Assembly: GCF_003672135.1 (NCBI RefSeq)
Contig: NC_039506.1
Location: forward strand, 14,942,001 to 15,006,000
Length of the DNA stretch: 64,000 nt
Direction of reading: 5' to 3'
Origin: Ooceraea biroi
Taxonomy: Eukaryota; Arthropoda; Insecta; Hymenoptera; Formicidae
Position 1 is the first letter of the stretch. Each line of letters starts with the position of its first letter. Positions 13,871 to 28,762 of the stretch are shown in pieces. The notes beneath the pieces were generated by a model that was given only the letters and a program-made list of their open reading frames with translations, had not been told where the DNA came from and ran no database searches. Position numbers and translations under genes: made by a program.

Positions 13871-15144
13871 CCAGGCGCTTTAACTTAGCGACGTCCCTCG
13901 TTTCTCAGATGTCGTTCTTGGGGGTGTCACCATATTGGATACTTTTGGGATGGTCGACACGAAGGTTAAGGGCTGCGCGGGCGCGGGTGTGGATACCGTT
14001 ATTAGAAAGAAATTTGATATATCGTCGCGAGCTTGTCGGGCACCTATGCGTCCGGCTGCTAGCGTCCACTTCGCCTCGATCAACAAGAGGGGTGAGGGAA
14101 TTTCGCGGCGGAGATACACAAGTCCGGCGTCGGATAACGGTCGCGTATATTCCGCAGGTCAGAGAGAATATGGTGAATAATTTATTACGATGGACAAGGC
14201 AGGCGGACGCCGATCGAAGACGATACAACTGTGCGCAACACATATGTACTTTTGCGGTAACGGGATAAAAGGGGCAACCACGATAGGTAAAATCTGCGAT
14301 AACGTCGGCAGATCATCGAAAGGGTGCGTTCAGTCTGGCTGCATATATGAAAACGCGCTTTACGTCGTTGAGAGTGCGCTCAACGATGGTCTAGACAGCT
14401 ATCGAATGAGCGCGCCGAATATTCTATTGTGATACGATATTGAACAGAATTTATTGAATTTTGAGCGTGTAACACGGGAAGCATGCGTGAGCACGGTTTA
14501 ATTCGCGGTACTCACAATCGCGGATTAATTTGATCGTAGTTTCACGGTAACGCTACGTTTTTCATTAGTATCCCGTTACAAGCGCAGACGGTTACAAAGC
14601 CAAAACGTTTCCAGTAATTTCTATCGGAATGATTTATCCGTCTGTTCCTCTATTGATCGCGTTGCATATTGAAACCAATAATCGGTAGCTATATATGAAT
14701 TTTATAATGATCGACTTTTCTTTCATATCAAATCATAATAGCAATTTCTTAAATTAGAATTTGTCGCAATAAAAGTGTTTCAAATTGACTGTGCTTCTCA
14801 ATCATTCGTTTCGCAAAAATTATTTATCACTCCATAACGTCAAAACGAGACATCATGAATACCTTTATTCAATTTATAATATTTACATCACGTTACATAA
14901 CGTGATCATCATATACGATTCTGCAAACGCGTACATGTCGACATATTGCACCACCATTCCTCTAATTAAACAATATTGCGGATTCGAACGTGCTCGCATT
15001 CCAAACTCGCCGTGTGAAAGTAAGCGGTTCGCCATAAGCAATGAACAAACCACTTTCCTCCCTTAAGCCGCGCGCCTTCACCGGTCCGCATTAATGAAAA
15101 TTCATATTTTCTCGCCGAGCAGTTTGCAGAAGCACGGAAAACGT

Positions 15145-15167
15145 CCTTCTTCTTCTTCTTCTTCTTT
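15145..15167. repeat. (TTC)n microsatellite
   Basis: About seven TTC units in intergenic sequence. Confidence 0.85.
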
Positions 15168-15506
15168 CCCCACACTTGAGACTTTTCTCGAGGAGACGAC
15201 CCGCGTGTTTCCCTCCAAGACAACCTCCCCGTCACGGATCTTCCACCCCTCGCTGACAATATGCCAAATGCATATTCAATTTCGGGGATCCACTTCGCCG
15301 AACGATTCTGCACGTGACGCGGACATTCGACGTAAATTTGACGATGACGTAACGCGAACGCGCAATCAGCTCTTTCGAGCGAGCGTTCGAAATATCGCGC
15401 CGTTGTTCGTCTTTCGAGAGCGCGTCGCGGCGTCGTCTAATTTTACCCTTCGAATGAAGGATTCAGGTGCACAGTAACGGAGCTAAATCTAGCGGCGACA
15501 GGAAAA

Positions 15507-15527
15507 AGAGAGAGAGAGAGAGAAAGA

Positions 15528-15580
<53 letters not shown>
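15507..15580. repeat. (GA)n then (CA)n compound microsatellite
   Basis: GA units run to 15528, then about 26 pure CA units to 15580. This is the longest CA run in the window. Confidence 0.97.
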
Positions 15581-15582
<2 letters not shown>

Positions 15583-18500
15583 TGTATCGTTCTTCGTCCT
15601 CCTTGCATCATTAAACGTGCGGATATATTTGGTTGACAATGGAGCAGTGAGAACGAAGGCGATTAAAGTTACAACACGACGTTTGATGAAATGAAACAAG
15701 GTTTATTCTTTCAATCAAACACGTGCGCTGAAATTCTCGTAATCGCAAGTTATCTCGAGTGATCTCAAACGATTTTCTTGATGCATTTTCTCTCATCATC
15801 TAGTGAAGATGGTGCGACAACTGCGAAATAATTGCGTAAGGAAGATATTTCACGAGATTTGAGAGATGTCTAGACTGTACTCGTGTTGCTGTTTGATAAT
15901 CGAACGACCAGCCCTCGCACGTGTTTCCCTGACTTCGACACGTTAACCCGGTAATTCTTTCTGGACTTGTAAAAACGTCGGGACGCATTCGCGGTGTCGT
16001 CACTTCCCGACAAATCCAGTTAAATCCTCGTCCGTATTGCGTGGGGATGGTCGAGTGCAGCGAAAGGGAGAGAAAAAGGGAGTTCGATGAAAATGCTCCC
16101 GCGATACCAGCGAATACTGCCTGGGCAGGTCGACGGTTGCTTCTAATGGAACGATTGTCTCGAATACGTCCGAATGGCCGAAGGACGCAACCGGGCGGAG
16201 AGAACGGAATATGATTAGGGCCGAAACTACCCTCTTTACCTGGCGAACGGTGTCTCGAACGGACAGTGAGCGCACGGAAGAGCCTCATGCATGCGAGGTG
16301 CTTGCCTCCCCTTCGTCGGAATTACACGCGAATCCGGTATCAGATTTTTCGGAAAATTGGGCAGGACATCCCCCGGGAATATTTATGGACGTTCGGGCGT
16401 GTACGAGCGTCGTATTTGCACACTGCACGTATTCCGCGGAAAGCTAGATCGTTACAGGAAAGATTCTATTGAGGGTAATCGCATTCGACGGATACGATTC
16501 TCGATTCTCAAGGCGCGAAGAAAGAATTCAGCGAACAGCGAGTTCGCGCTTTCGGAAACGCCCCCAAAGTCGCCAACAAATTGCGGGGTACGCATTATTT
16601 CTTCGATATCGTGGTTAACTTGAACCAAGTTCCGTTCGACGCTGCGCGTAAACATGATGATGAATGATGAATACTTAAAATACATCACGTTCGTTATACG
16701 CGCTGCACACGCTGTAGGCCAGGAAAAAAGCGGCAATTAATATCGAAATGCGATATCGAACGTATTAATTCGCAAATATCGACGATTATAACTATGACTT
16801 TTTTGCGGGAATATCAGCGTCGATATCAGCGATGCGGTACGTCGACGAGAAAATTGCGGCGCTCGCGAATTGCAGCGAACGTTATGTCGGCGGAACTGAG
16901 TTACCGGCCCTTTGTTTCTGATTAAATTACCCTAAATAGCCAAACAATCTTTTCCGTGGGGACCAATACTACGCGGAGTGCTCTCCGCGAGGACGCGAAT
17001 CCTCTCTATCGATCGGCAATGATGTCGGACGCTGCTGCATCGAAGTTCCAATCATTCATAAAACATGAGTCTCCATCAGGTAGTACTCCATAAATTTTCA
17101 AGCGGGAACTACTGCGCCTCCATTTTCTTCGGCAGTCTGGAACATTCGACGTAGACGGGCGGCGGTAGGGTGGCCAAGGGGAGAGAGAGAAAGAGAGTGG
17201 CTCCTCCCCGTGGCTGATCGATAAAAAATAATTATCCCATGCTTGATTTGCGAGAGAGGCAAATAAGCTTCACGTCAACGTCAGAAGGAAGAAGAGATCC
17301 GCTCACCCTTCGTCGAAAGATAGGGCGCATTAAGTGCACGGCAAACTGCACGATTTTTTAAGTCCATCATACAGCTACCCTTTGCCCCTTTCTTCGATTC
17401 GTGAGTGCGTGAATTATTTAGAAAAGCACCCCGGAATGCATACAGCGTTGCATTCGCGTGCGTATCGCTTGAAGTGCTGATATTTTTGCCCAAATTATAC
17501 GACGATGCTGATCGCTTCTCGATTCACGCATAATCCGAGTGCGTGAGTGTGACGACGTTATTAAGTCGAATCATCATTACTCAATTATTCGGAAGGATTG
17601 CACGCGCGATGCATTATATTTTGCGCGCAATCCGCGCGCTGCACGAATCGCCACCGTAACGATGATTTCCACACGCCGCGAGTCTCGGCCAGCAACTAAA
17701 ATTTCAGCTCAATATGCATTCGGTCGAGTCCTCCAATCTCTGTAACATCATCTCGACGCGGTATTATCGTATCGATCCGGGGCATCGCGCGGCCTCGATA
17801 TAATACACCTTCATCAAACAGGTCTCTGAATTGCATCGACATTTACCGTCGAGTGAAATGCGCTTCATTACATCTCGACGTCTCGTTTAAAATATGAAAG
17901 TCAAGTTCCCCAGCTGATTGTTAAAACTGTTTGTTAAAACCGCCGAGAGTTGTGCAGACGGAGCCGTCGTGCACTTCTGTGTTTTCAGATGAGGTACATA
18001 ATGTAACGTCCGACCGACAATGAGGAGAGTCCGGACGCAAACGTGACACACGCAGATTGGAGCAGCGCGTCTCCCACCGCCATTTTTACGTCTCATTACG
18101 CTTCCCGGAGGAGCGGATGGAGTTCCGGAGTCTCGGATCGGAGCACATCCCGTCCCGCCGGATGGCGAAGAGCGCAGACGAGTAAGCGCATTAGCGAAAT
18201 CTTACCCCCGCGCGGCCGCGCGCGCGGATATATACCCCGTGGAACGCGCGGTTCCTTTATGTCTACTGCCTGCTGGTGATACCCTCCGGGCAATAATAAA
18301 ACTTTCCGAGGAGCTCGAGGACCGCTCGCGCGCTCGAGGGGAACGAGGAGGGAGACACGTTCAAGCAAATACGAAGAGGGAAAACGGATCTCTCTCGCGA
18401 ATGATGGTAGGAATGCCCGCTAGGCGAAGGGGTGCCACTCCGATCCGAGACGCTTGTTTCGCGAATGATGAGAGCGGTGCGCCGCGACGCTCGACGCTCG

Positions 18501-21500
18501 GCAGAAGCAAGCTGAAATCAAACGACATTCGTGCCGCGAGCTCGTGATAAATGTAATCCACGATAAATCGTGATCGCGACTAAACCGCTCCCGCTTGGCG
18601 TATAGAAATATATTGTTATTGCGATGTTCTCTTTGAGTGACGATGAGCGTTCGACGCGCCCCGAAGATATCACGACGCGATGCTGAGTAAGGGAGCTCTG
18701 TGCGCTTGCACGCGGGAATGAATCTCGCGAGACATCGGGTTTAATTTAACGTCATTTCGCATAATCGTTCTACTGGACAAATCTATTACAGTTAATAATA
18801 ATAGAATTTGTTGTTCAAGATTTAACTATTGGGAATTTTACGGTATCGCCGTAAAATCTAAGCTATGGCTATGCTGAAAGTTGTAGATTAGCGATTCTGA
18901 TGCGTGTTTATCACGCGTGCAGAATGTGTGCACAACTTTATGTAACCACGCGGCTGCATATACACGCGGCGCATTAATCATGCTGCGAAATAAGGGATGC
19001 GTTTAATAATCCACTTACACCGGCGGTATAAATCCTGGGGACGGTGCGAGATATGACGTCGAGAAAATTCAAGATACGACCTATTCTAGCGTCTACTGTC
19101 GTTACTAATATACAGGCAGAGGTGGCCCGCCGAGAAATAATGGTGGGCGGGAGATAAATAAGCAGGGAAGAAATAAAGCTGAGGCTGCTGCAATCCGGCC
19201 GAAAGATACGAAGGTTGGTGGGGAGAAGAAGGGCGACGAGAAGGATGCAGACGCAGAGAAAGATAGCGAGAGGGGAAGAGAGAGAGGAGCAGAGGAGGCG
19301 CACAGAGGTGTAATAAGGTGCATCGTGCAAGCAGAATAAAAAGATCATCAATTACCACGTGGGGTCCCGGGGAGAGCCGCTCATTTTATACGAGACCTCG
19401 CGAGCTAGGTTGCGGAATATTATTCAGAGCATTAGGCATGCTCTCGACCGCGAAGAATTTCCATAAAACCGCTATCTGCCATCTAAGACCCGCCATAGTG
19501 CCCGCTCACCCTCCACGTCCCTCATCGTTTCCACGTCTTTGTCTTGACGACAATTCCCGGCAAGTCCGGCCCGCGTCTCCTTTCCTACCCTTCACTGCCT
19601 CCTTCTCCATCTTGAGAGGTGAGCGAATGCAGCCACTGTTACACACCGTTTACGAGAGTCTTGAAATGCGAAACGGCCGCGTCCACCACGGGCTGTCCCT
19701 GCGAGAAGGTGTGCTTACCGACGACTTAGCGGCATGAAAGCAACGATGTAATACCGAGCCCTGTGGCTTTTATGTCTTGACAGAAATTTGACCGAGACTT
19801 GGATCCCTTCAAGTTACACGTCCGACTGCTGAACAATTTGCCAGACACATCCGACATTCACTGTATTATTTTCCATCCGCGTGCATTGCTAGTCAGAGAC
19901 TCCGTCCGGCGATCAGAAAATATTTATAATATATTATTTTTATATATTTATTTTAAAATTTAGAGAAGAGATATTAAAACAAGCGAGTTTTTCAATTGCA
20001 AAAGCTAAGTATGATATGAGCTTTTATGCGTCTGGCAATTCGCCAGCCAACAACATCATCGCTATTACGGCAGGAAATGTGCCAATTGGAGAACAATATC
20101 ATAAGCACATAATTGATATAATTATTACTCTTATAAAATATTTAGGAAAAAGTTATTTTGTTCTAAATGACGAATCTACAATCGAATGAGAAAAATAAAT
20201 AATAAATTATAATAACCAATTTTTTAAAGATTCATTTCGAGTATCGCTAAATCAGAGAATATTTTTAATATCTTGGAAGAATCTAATCGCACTCGCGTTA
20301 CGACGTTACGCGCTGCATGATTTTTCCATGAAGACCGCGAATTTAACTCCGACTGCTGAATGAACAACGGAAATTGAATGAGTTTCGCTTACTTGACCAT
20401 CTTCGTGTATTGGTGAATGCTGGTACCTCGGCTTAACGGCGAAAATTACCGCTTTCGATTTATATAGAGAATACGTGCTATTTTTTTCCTCGTTCCGCAG
20501 CGTGCTTCATTACGCCACCCTTAAAAGAAAAGCGGTTTAAGAATCCTCTTCTAGACTCTCGTCCAGCGAAAAAAAAGTCTTGAAAGAGCATGAGTTTGTG
20601 TAAAGTACAAGCGGTTAATTAACACACCCGTTGCCCGTTATAGCAAAAGCGGATATAAAAGGATTATAAAAAGTGGATGTCGTTCTCGCGCTTTTTAGAT
20701 ACCATTCATCTGCATCTTTCACATTCGACAATGAGAATCACTTTACAGCGTAAAAAGAATGGATTTGCAGCGCAATAAGCAATCTGTGCAAGCTCAACGG
20801 AAGCTCATCGCAGCTAACGAAGCTAACGACCGTACGAAAAGACGGTTTTTATCCACGAAAATTCCGCGTTGCGAGCAGAATTAATTGTGCCGCGCATTAT
20901 TAATCAGCGTGACAACAAACATTCCAATTAATTAAATTTTTGATTAACGTGTTCATGTAATACTGTTTTTAATTCAGAACTCTGTCGGTATGTTCCAAAA
21001 TAAACGTTATAACAGCGCTGTAATTTTTTATTTCCTTCATTAACTTGTATTTTATTGGAAATTGTATTATAATGGTAATGAAATTTCGCCAATTTCTTTC
21101 GACCTCTGATTTGACTTTTATACATTTGTCGTGTTTCATCCAATGCATTCTCACAAACTGAGAACTGTTTTGCACGTTGACAAGCTGTTACTAGTAAGCA
21201 GAGTCCAGCAACGAGCGGAATAATTTAATTTCGCGCTGCCCATATCGCTCTTCTGGCGAACCGTTAATATCATCCTCCTCCTCTCTTCCCAGTCATATTT
21301 TTAATGACTTCGTATCTAAACTAGTTAGGTAGCGTCCGTGAAAAAAATCCCCCGGCAGTGCGCGATTTTCGATTTTAATCACCTTTCCTGCGCTTCCGCG
21401 TAAACGTAAACGTAAAAAATTAGTTTAATTTTTCAACCAACTCGCGCATGTAATACCGCTCTTTTTAATTATTCCGTGTGCCTGGAGTGACTGGATTTAC

Positions 21501-22691
21501 ATGCCGCGGTAATATTTTCCTTCGCGCAGCGATTATTACAAAAATAACGCATATATCATATCCAACCGGGTAATAACCGTCATACGGTGGAAATACGAGC
21601 TGTTACGACTGATAAACTCGACGTTATTGAGTGAAATGCACGCGGAGAATAATATTAAATAAATATCCATCTCTTCTTTTTACATGCTATCGTAACATTT
21701 GACGAGATTATAGACAACCGTCACTATCTCTTGTTGTTTTTACTGACTGTCCGTTGAATGGTCCAGGATTGTCTCCGAGGTTCCCGTTCCCAGGAAGCGA
21801 AAGGCGACGTTGGATGTAAATTCCGGAAGAAAATCGGAAGCGCGACCGATTCACATTTAGCAACGTGTGGTCAGCCGACCACAAGAGTGCAGGAAGACGA
21901 GGCTGGACAATTTATCCCTCGAGAAACAGCTACGATTTCACCAAGGATATCCGAGGAGGCTTTCGAATGCGAGAAGGGTCGTGTTTTCGCGAACGAGGCA
22001 GAAAGGGCGCTCCTCCGTGTGTGAGATGGTTTGTATGTGGCATAAAGTTAAGTCGTTCGCGCGGATACCTTGATTTATCCCCGGAACAATTTGTGCTGGT
22101 GGATTGCGGCATCAACGATTGATCATCCAGAAAAGAGAAAACTCTCGCGAGGGTGAATGACGGTACGGGTTGAGAGGAACTCGCCTAGAGTAGTATTGTA
22201 AAATAAACCTAAATGATATTCAAGCGAAAACACCACCGTCAATTTCATGCGAAACCGCCAAAAGCGACCGATAAATCGCACATCGTAAAAATAAGTTATA
22301 GATTTTGCCGCTTGCGAACACAGAATTGGTCACGTAGTTAGATAAGACATCGATATAAACCTCGTTTCGTTATTTTCAAAAATAAGTTAGTCGCTCTAGA
22401 ATTAGAATTGAAGAGCTGAGTCCATCCGCAGTGCTAACATGATTCTATAATAAAAAAGCATGCAACCCCCGTGTTATCCCGTGCCAAAATAATCATGCAT
22501 AAAACTGGCATAACTTCTATTATTATCGAACTTTTACGTATAGTCGTAATTCGCAATTCGTCCATTCGCTAATATTAGCCATCAACCAAATTGAATGAAG
22601 TACATATATTTTTAGAGACAGAGTTAGACAGAAAAAGGAGGTTAAATTTAAAAAGGGAGTTAAGTAAATACTGAAAAATATATTTTATATT

Positions 22692-22722
22692 TATGGATTT
22701 ATTAATGGATTTATTAATGGAT
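22692..22722. repeat. 12-bp tandem repeat
   Basis: TGGATTTATTAA occurs in two full tandem copies with a partial third, in AT-rich sequence. Confidence 0.8.
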
Positions 22723-23654
22723 ATTTCATAATGGCACTGATTTCTTTGATTCAGAGAGGGATATGATAGCTTAAAAATCTCTATCTCTGCAAAGGCATAT
22801 CGGTAACTTCGAGAGATCATCCAAGTATTTCCTGAAATAGAGTGGCATGAACATCTAAACGACGCCGTAGCAAATACTTAGGCGAGCTCAATTATCTATG
22901 ATATACCAGGCCGTTGGAAGTTAACTGTGCAGATAAGAACGATGAGATGTTTGTAATACCTTTCCTCTCTTTTTTCAGCTTGAATAACCCTTAACCACCT
23001 CGCGTTATAGATCATTGAGCTCGCACTGAAGTGCCCGCACGCCGAAATGCTACTTAAGAAAATTTACACCACTCCGAAATATCCGGATGATCTCCAAAGG
23101 GTGACCACGGTGGCGAGGGTCGAACTTTCGGGCTCACCTTCTCCTCGTTATAGAGCAAATTACAAAGAAAGGGAGAAGAAAGGAATCGGTTTCTGTGATG
23201 TTCGCAAATGCATCGTTGCATCATTGCGCAATAAATGCCTCATCTTTTCAAGCAGCGGCCAACGCTGCTTGACGCCCATTACGATGATAACGGCTCCGCT
23301 TTCTCATTGAATTAGAAACTTTTTCCTTTATCTCCCGGCCGATGCGGGGAAAGGAACGTCGCAGATTTGCCGCAGAAGCCACTTACTTGATGATCCCAAC
23401 CACTTTGACTCGCGAGTCTCTTTTCCGCGAAGTCTGGAGAATGCGCGCAAAAATGGGGGATCGCCTAATTAGCCGATCTTAGAGATGCTCGGAGATGCTC
23501 CTTTGAAAAGTGGTCGCGTCAGGTGATGGGTGGAAAGAGGCAAATGCACGATGAAATTAACAAACCCCGGAAGTACACGGCAGCGGAAACTGAGCGCGTG
23601 CGTGCGCGGACGAACGATAAAAATAACAACTCATATGCGGTAAGGCGCTGAGAG

Positions 23655-23661
23655 CTCTCTG

Positions 23662-23706
<45 letters not shown>

Positions 23707-23708
23707 TT
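23655..23708. repeat. (CT)n microsatellite
   Basis: CT dinucleotides with a few CTTT interruptions over about 54 bp. Confidence 0.95.
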
Positions 23709-24040
23709 CGTCCTGTTGAGCACTTTATAGAATGACGGTTCTGTGTACCCACGATGACGTGAACACGGCACGACACGCCGGGCGATCCGCTCGTCGTGTG
23801 TGGATCTCGCGATAATGCCATCGAAGAATAACACGTCGGACACGTCGTTTAAAGGACCGGCACTTTACAAGCGCAGCTATGGAGAAATCGCCGCGCGCTC
23901 GCACTAGATGGAGAACGCGGAGTGGATGAGCACCGGTACAGATTCTTATCATCTCTCGTGTTATCATTTGCATTTAGACTGTGTTTCCTGAAGCAACAGC
24001 GGCGGCAGCTGAAATGTCTACGCCGCGTTATGTCGAGTCT

Positions 24041-24049
24041 TTCTGTCTC

Positions 24050-24098
<49 letters not shown>

Positions 24099-24113
24099 AT
24101 GCTGCTCTCTCTC
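24041..24113. repeat. (CTGT)n then (CT)n microsatellite
   Basis: About seven CTGT units, then CT units and a GCTG break. The composite form matches the repeat at 241-305. Confidence 0.95.
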
Positions 24114-26625
24114 TTTGCCGCTCTCTCGGCAATCAGAATCCGAATAAAACGTTACCGCGCTTGTAATAACATACATCTCGACGGAACGCGACGAGCGGGA
24201 AATTATATGATAACGTTTGGTGTGTATAACCATTGCTCAAAGATTGTTTAATTATTAGCATAGTGGCGCATGCTTCCCGGTGAAATATTCATTCCTAAGG
24301 CATATTTTGCCAAGGAGCGAATTAATTAATTTCATTAAGTGCTTCACGATCATTTCCTGAGCTGGCAGACTTTCGATCGATGCGCTGAAGCTTTATTTTT
24401 GCCCATCTATCTGCTCGTGCATCCATGGGCCGTTTGCAAATCAATTACGATACTCGATAAATTTATCGTAACTATCGCGATGCGATGGTATTGATTTTAC
24501 ATGCGGCGGATGCAGAGGTATCCGACGTGCACCGCGAAATTAATGCGGAAAGCGCGCGGTTCAGGAAAGCAAAGAGATCCCCTTTTCCGACGCGTGAAAC
24601 TGACTAGAAAAGGAAAAGGATAGCCGGCGCGACACGAAGTGCAATTACTTGTGCAAACTTAGCTGGCGTGGCGGCTATAAATATTCCGAAATATATTTCA
24701 GGACACGGCGCTGTCCCCGGCTCGTCAAAGGATAAAATAGGCTCGCGACGAAAGTCACAGTTGCAGCAAAGTGCTCGAGAGTGTAAAATAGATCGACCTT
24801 ATTATTATCTATCGGTCTAATATTAGAAATACTAGTTTGTTTACGGAGCGTCTAGTATCGTGCTCGATGTGGGCGCCTTTGTTATCGTCGCCTCCTTCCG
24901 TTCTATAACCGTCCGAAGGGATTCGCGCCGATGATGTACGAGCTGGCTTATGGAGGAAAGCCCTTTTTTCCCCTCGTTACTCCGAAGTGCGCTGCCAAGT
25001 TCTATAATAATTCTTTCCCGAATATCATTATTATACCGTCGGGTCTCTTCGTTACAGTCGATCTCCCGAATTTTACGTAGCATCGGGAAAACGCGAGCCG
25101 TAGAAACGTAACAAAGCAGAACGCAGTCTCGAGCACGAATAGAGTACTTCTCTCTCTCTCTCTCCCTCTGTCTCCCTCTTTTCTTTGCTCTTGCCTTTGC
25201 TATCGTTAACTCACCAATATACTTAGATTTGTATGAGATGCCCGAAGGGGTAGAATATAGCAAGTTTCATCGGCACGATATATCAATTTTTAATAACGTT
25301 AAATATCGGTCGCGTACTGTTTGTCGAAAATTTGCGTGTACTTAAAAGTTAAATGGCTGAGTGAATAGACATGTACATACATCGAGAACAATGACGAATA
25401 CGCAATGATGTGTGTGTTTTAGAAATTTGAGCGCCGCCTCATGCAAGACCTTGCGTTCGATTTTGCCGCACGATGAATCTGACACCAAGTATCGGATTTG
25501 TATTTATTTTCGATACGTGTTACGCGAACAAACTGATTGTAGGTTAATCCTAAACATCCGGATTACGAAGTAACGCGATATGTTTTAATAAATTGACCGC
25601 ACGTGAAAAAAAAAACAAAACAGGAAATTAGTTAAAGCAGAATTCGCGATTTCAAACTTCCACCAAATATTTTCCATTAGCAAGCATCTCTTTCTATTTG
25701 CCCCCTTTCTCTCTTTCTCCTTGAGATGCCTAAAATAGAATAAAATCGAAATTTATCGATTTCCTAATTTTTACTAAAGAGGCCATAGTCGATCGATTGG
25801 AGGGTGGATTGTATCTACGTCTGCCCTCTACGAGGGAAGCTTGCAAGCTGGAAGCATCGTCACACCCCCGATAATACGCGCGAACGATATTTCCGTCTCT
25901 AGAAGGGATCACATCAACCCTATCGTTTGTTGGTGCATAAAAATATCAGTTAATCAGTTAATGCTGCAGTAGAAAATAAATGCGGCTATTATTATTATTT
26001 GCAAATGTTATATTAGAAATCTTCGTTGTAAATTTTATATTCTCAAGAAGGTAACTAACATTTTTATGAATATGAAACTACTTTATGTATGTTCTTACTT
26101 ATTATGTAATATCTATGAATGGAATGTTTACTTACGTTTTTATCAGATTTTGAATTTGAATTTTATTCCTTATTAATTTATTGTAACATGAAAGGTACGC
26201 GTTAAACGAGTCATTATACTTCTATTGTACCTCATGTAACTCTAATAAATATGTAAATCTACAAACATGTTTTTCATCTACTGTACTAATAATATATTTC
26301 AGTTATACATAAATTATGGAAAGAGAGAAGAAACTAAAACAATAGGTTTTTATTCCACAATTTCCAGAGATGTAATTGAATAATGAAATTAAATCCAATT
26401 TTAAGGAAAACTAAGAGAAATGTGGAAAACAAAATGGGAACGGCCTTGCATAATATATTTTTATTCATACGCAATCTTCTCTCAATTCAGTGTGTAATTT
26501 GACAAGTTTGCACTATTGTTTAACGCCAGGTTCGATGAAAGAAAGAGGAAAGAAAAGGAGCAGTTTAAAGTATATAATACATACGTAACAATTCGCACGA
26601 ACGATTATCACGATTGTCTAACATT

Positions 26626-26631
26626 TATTGC
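26626..26631 (-). terminator. Distal poly(A) signal candidate AATAAA
   Basis: A canonical hexamer on the minus strand, 25 nt beyond the last Pumilio-type motif. It is followed on that strand by moderately GT-rich sequence. It is the natural end if the long 3' UTR is used. A further AATAAA lies at 26465-26460. Confidence 0.35.
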
Positions 26632-26655
26632 CCAATTACACGATAAGGTACATCG

Positions 26656-26869
26656 TATTTACACGGGGAGGGAAGTTACTGTGTGACCACAAATGCAAAA
26701 ACTAATGTAATTTACAGCTTAGCGTATATACATGTCCCTGAGGCTCATTCTACAATATCGTACACACACTATTACTCGTATTATACAATATCGATAGCAC
26801 TACGCGTCAAATAAATGCAGCGCTGTATTATAATTTACCGGTTGTCGCGCGTCTACATGTATATGTACA
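26656..26869 (-). promoter_or_regulatory. Cluster of three Pumilio-response-type motifs
   Basis: Three perfect TGTANATA matches lie on the minus strand, at 26869-26862 (N=C), 26732-26725 (N=T) and 26663-26656 (N=A). All are in the presumed distal 3' UTR, and a fourth lies at 27602-27595. Pumilio binds this octamer in mRNAs to repress translation, and neuronal mRNAs are known targets. Sense-strand placement relative to the DIP mRNA supports function, but occupancy is not shown. Confidence 0.4.
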
Positions 26870-28756
26870 GAGCACATTTCGGAATCATCACAAACGCATG
26901 CAAGCAGCATCGCGAAACTGATGGATCCATTTGGAAAATTCGCGCCGTGCACGCAATTTGCAATCGACTGGCGAAACATGATTGATCGATAACGAATTCG
27001 TTAGGCAAATGAAATGAACGCCCGCACCGACTCGCCAAATCGCCGGCGTGACGATTGAAACTGATGCGCATTCGGTATTTTGTAAGCGATCTCGATATTT
27101 GTAATACGTGGCAGTCTACAGATTCATTTTCATCTACATTTAAAACGCGTCTAGATTACAAAACCAGCGTGGTGTCTCTCGCGCAAAAAGAACAATTCAA
27201 AACGCGTACAAATTGAAAGTGTTTAATTGTAATCTGAGTTTTCTCGAGAACTCTACATCTCGCAATTTTATACAATGTATCAATGAAGAGTATTCGTATT
27301 AAAACTTAGTTACTTATTATAATTAATTGCTCGAAGTAGCATCGTATAAATCGCCGAATATAACGCATGGAAACTTGGAGCAACTTGATTCGTCTGTAGA
27401 AATCCGTAATTTTTTTTAATAGTTTGTGGTCTACAATCCAGGAAACACTACATTATGATATTAACCACCGTTCGTCGATGTACGTACCACCAATTATTTA
27501 TCTAGAACGCTAATTCGCTAAATTCTGGCGTACGGATAAGGAGTTCGCAAAATTATCGGCAATGCTTTCTACACAGAGACCCGCACGTCTCATTTATGTA
27601 CAATAACAATATGTAATGTATCTATTAGAACCGCTATGGTCTCGATGTGTTCGAATTAAAAATGTTCTATCGATCATTCCGTAAATGACGAAGAGAGAGG
27701 TTTTCTGAAAATTATTGTCGTTCTGTAAACACATAAACATAAACGCAATTAATGAAGATTCAGATGTGCGAATTCGGAAAAACAAATTCGTGCAGTCAAA
27801 GAGAGAGAAAGAGAGAATATACAACTTTTTGGCTATAATGTCTGATGCTTTTTGAAATTGAACAATTTTCAGAAAGACGAAGGTTCTCTTATGACTTCAT
27901 ATACATACTTATACTTTTCATATTTCGCTCAGTTGTGTAAAGATTGCAAAGTCAGACGCGATGACCGTAAATCCATCTGTTATTGGACAGTCTCTTATTA
28001 CTTAAATAATAAGAGATAATAGAAACCACGAAAATAAATTTTGTGCAGCGAAATGTAATTATCGTTTCTCTGGTAATCGATATATTGAATTCATAACGCT
28101 GCTCAACTGTTTTATGAAGTGTTATTAGATCATTTGCACTCTCGAACGTAATAAATAAAGACTGTTCAGATTTGTAGGGTTGAGAAGGAAATGGAAAATA
28201 AAGTCTTCTTTACAGCCGCCATATAGAACATTGGCGAATAGCCACTTATAATGTAACATCGTAAATCCATCTTACAATCCTCTCTCAGTCCGAAAGTTAT
28301 TGCGACACGCTTAAGCGAGATGAATCCCTTCTCGAGAGTCTTCCGACGGGATATGTTCTTTTGTTTTAGCGGTGTAATTTATACGTTCGAGAAATTAGAT
28401 GTGGAAAGCCAGTGAATAATGGATGATCTTTTATACACGCTGCAATGATTATTTAAAAAAATCTAATTATAGTTCTTCTCGTTTTCCTTCCTTTCTCTTT
28501 TATGCATAGACATTGTTAGCAAATTACGCTCTGTTAACATTTTGAAATGCAGAACTAGTAATAATGACGTATTATTATACCCTCACATCTATTAACATTT
28601 ATATGTATGTAGGAAAAATCATAAATTAATTTAAAAAATCATAATAGACGTATTTTATGTTTCGTCAAATATAAAAGTAAAAAACGTGCTTGCGTAAAGC
28701 TTTTAGACGAATCGAAATGCAATTTTTACGCTACCGTCGACAGTTCATTTTAACAA

Positions 28757-28762
28757 TTTATT
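28757..28762 (-). terminator. Proximal poly(A) signal candidate AATAAA
   Basis: A canonical hexamer on the minus strand, about 540 nt after the DIP stop codon. Use of this site would give a short 3' UTR lacking all four Pumilio-type motifs. A single hexamer in AT-rich DNA can occur by chance. Confidence 0.3.

Larger units (their letters stand above)
13871..26599. other. Intergenic sequence, no supported gene
   Basis: GC-rich islands (16000-16560, 18040-18540, 19200-19700) alternate with AT-rich stretches (14400-15000, 19900-21700, 25900-26600). Purine-rich DNA lies at 19140-19310. ORFs reach 162 codons without recognisable domains. The plus ORF at 21758-22024 (88 codons) was considered and matches no known family. 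Microsatellites are listed separately. Confidence 0.55.
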
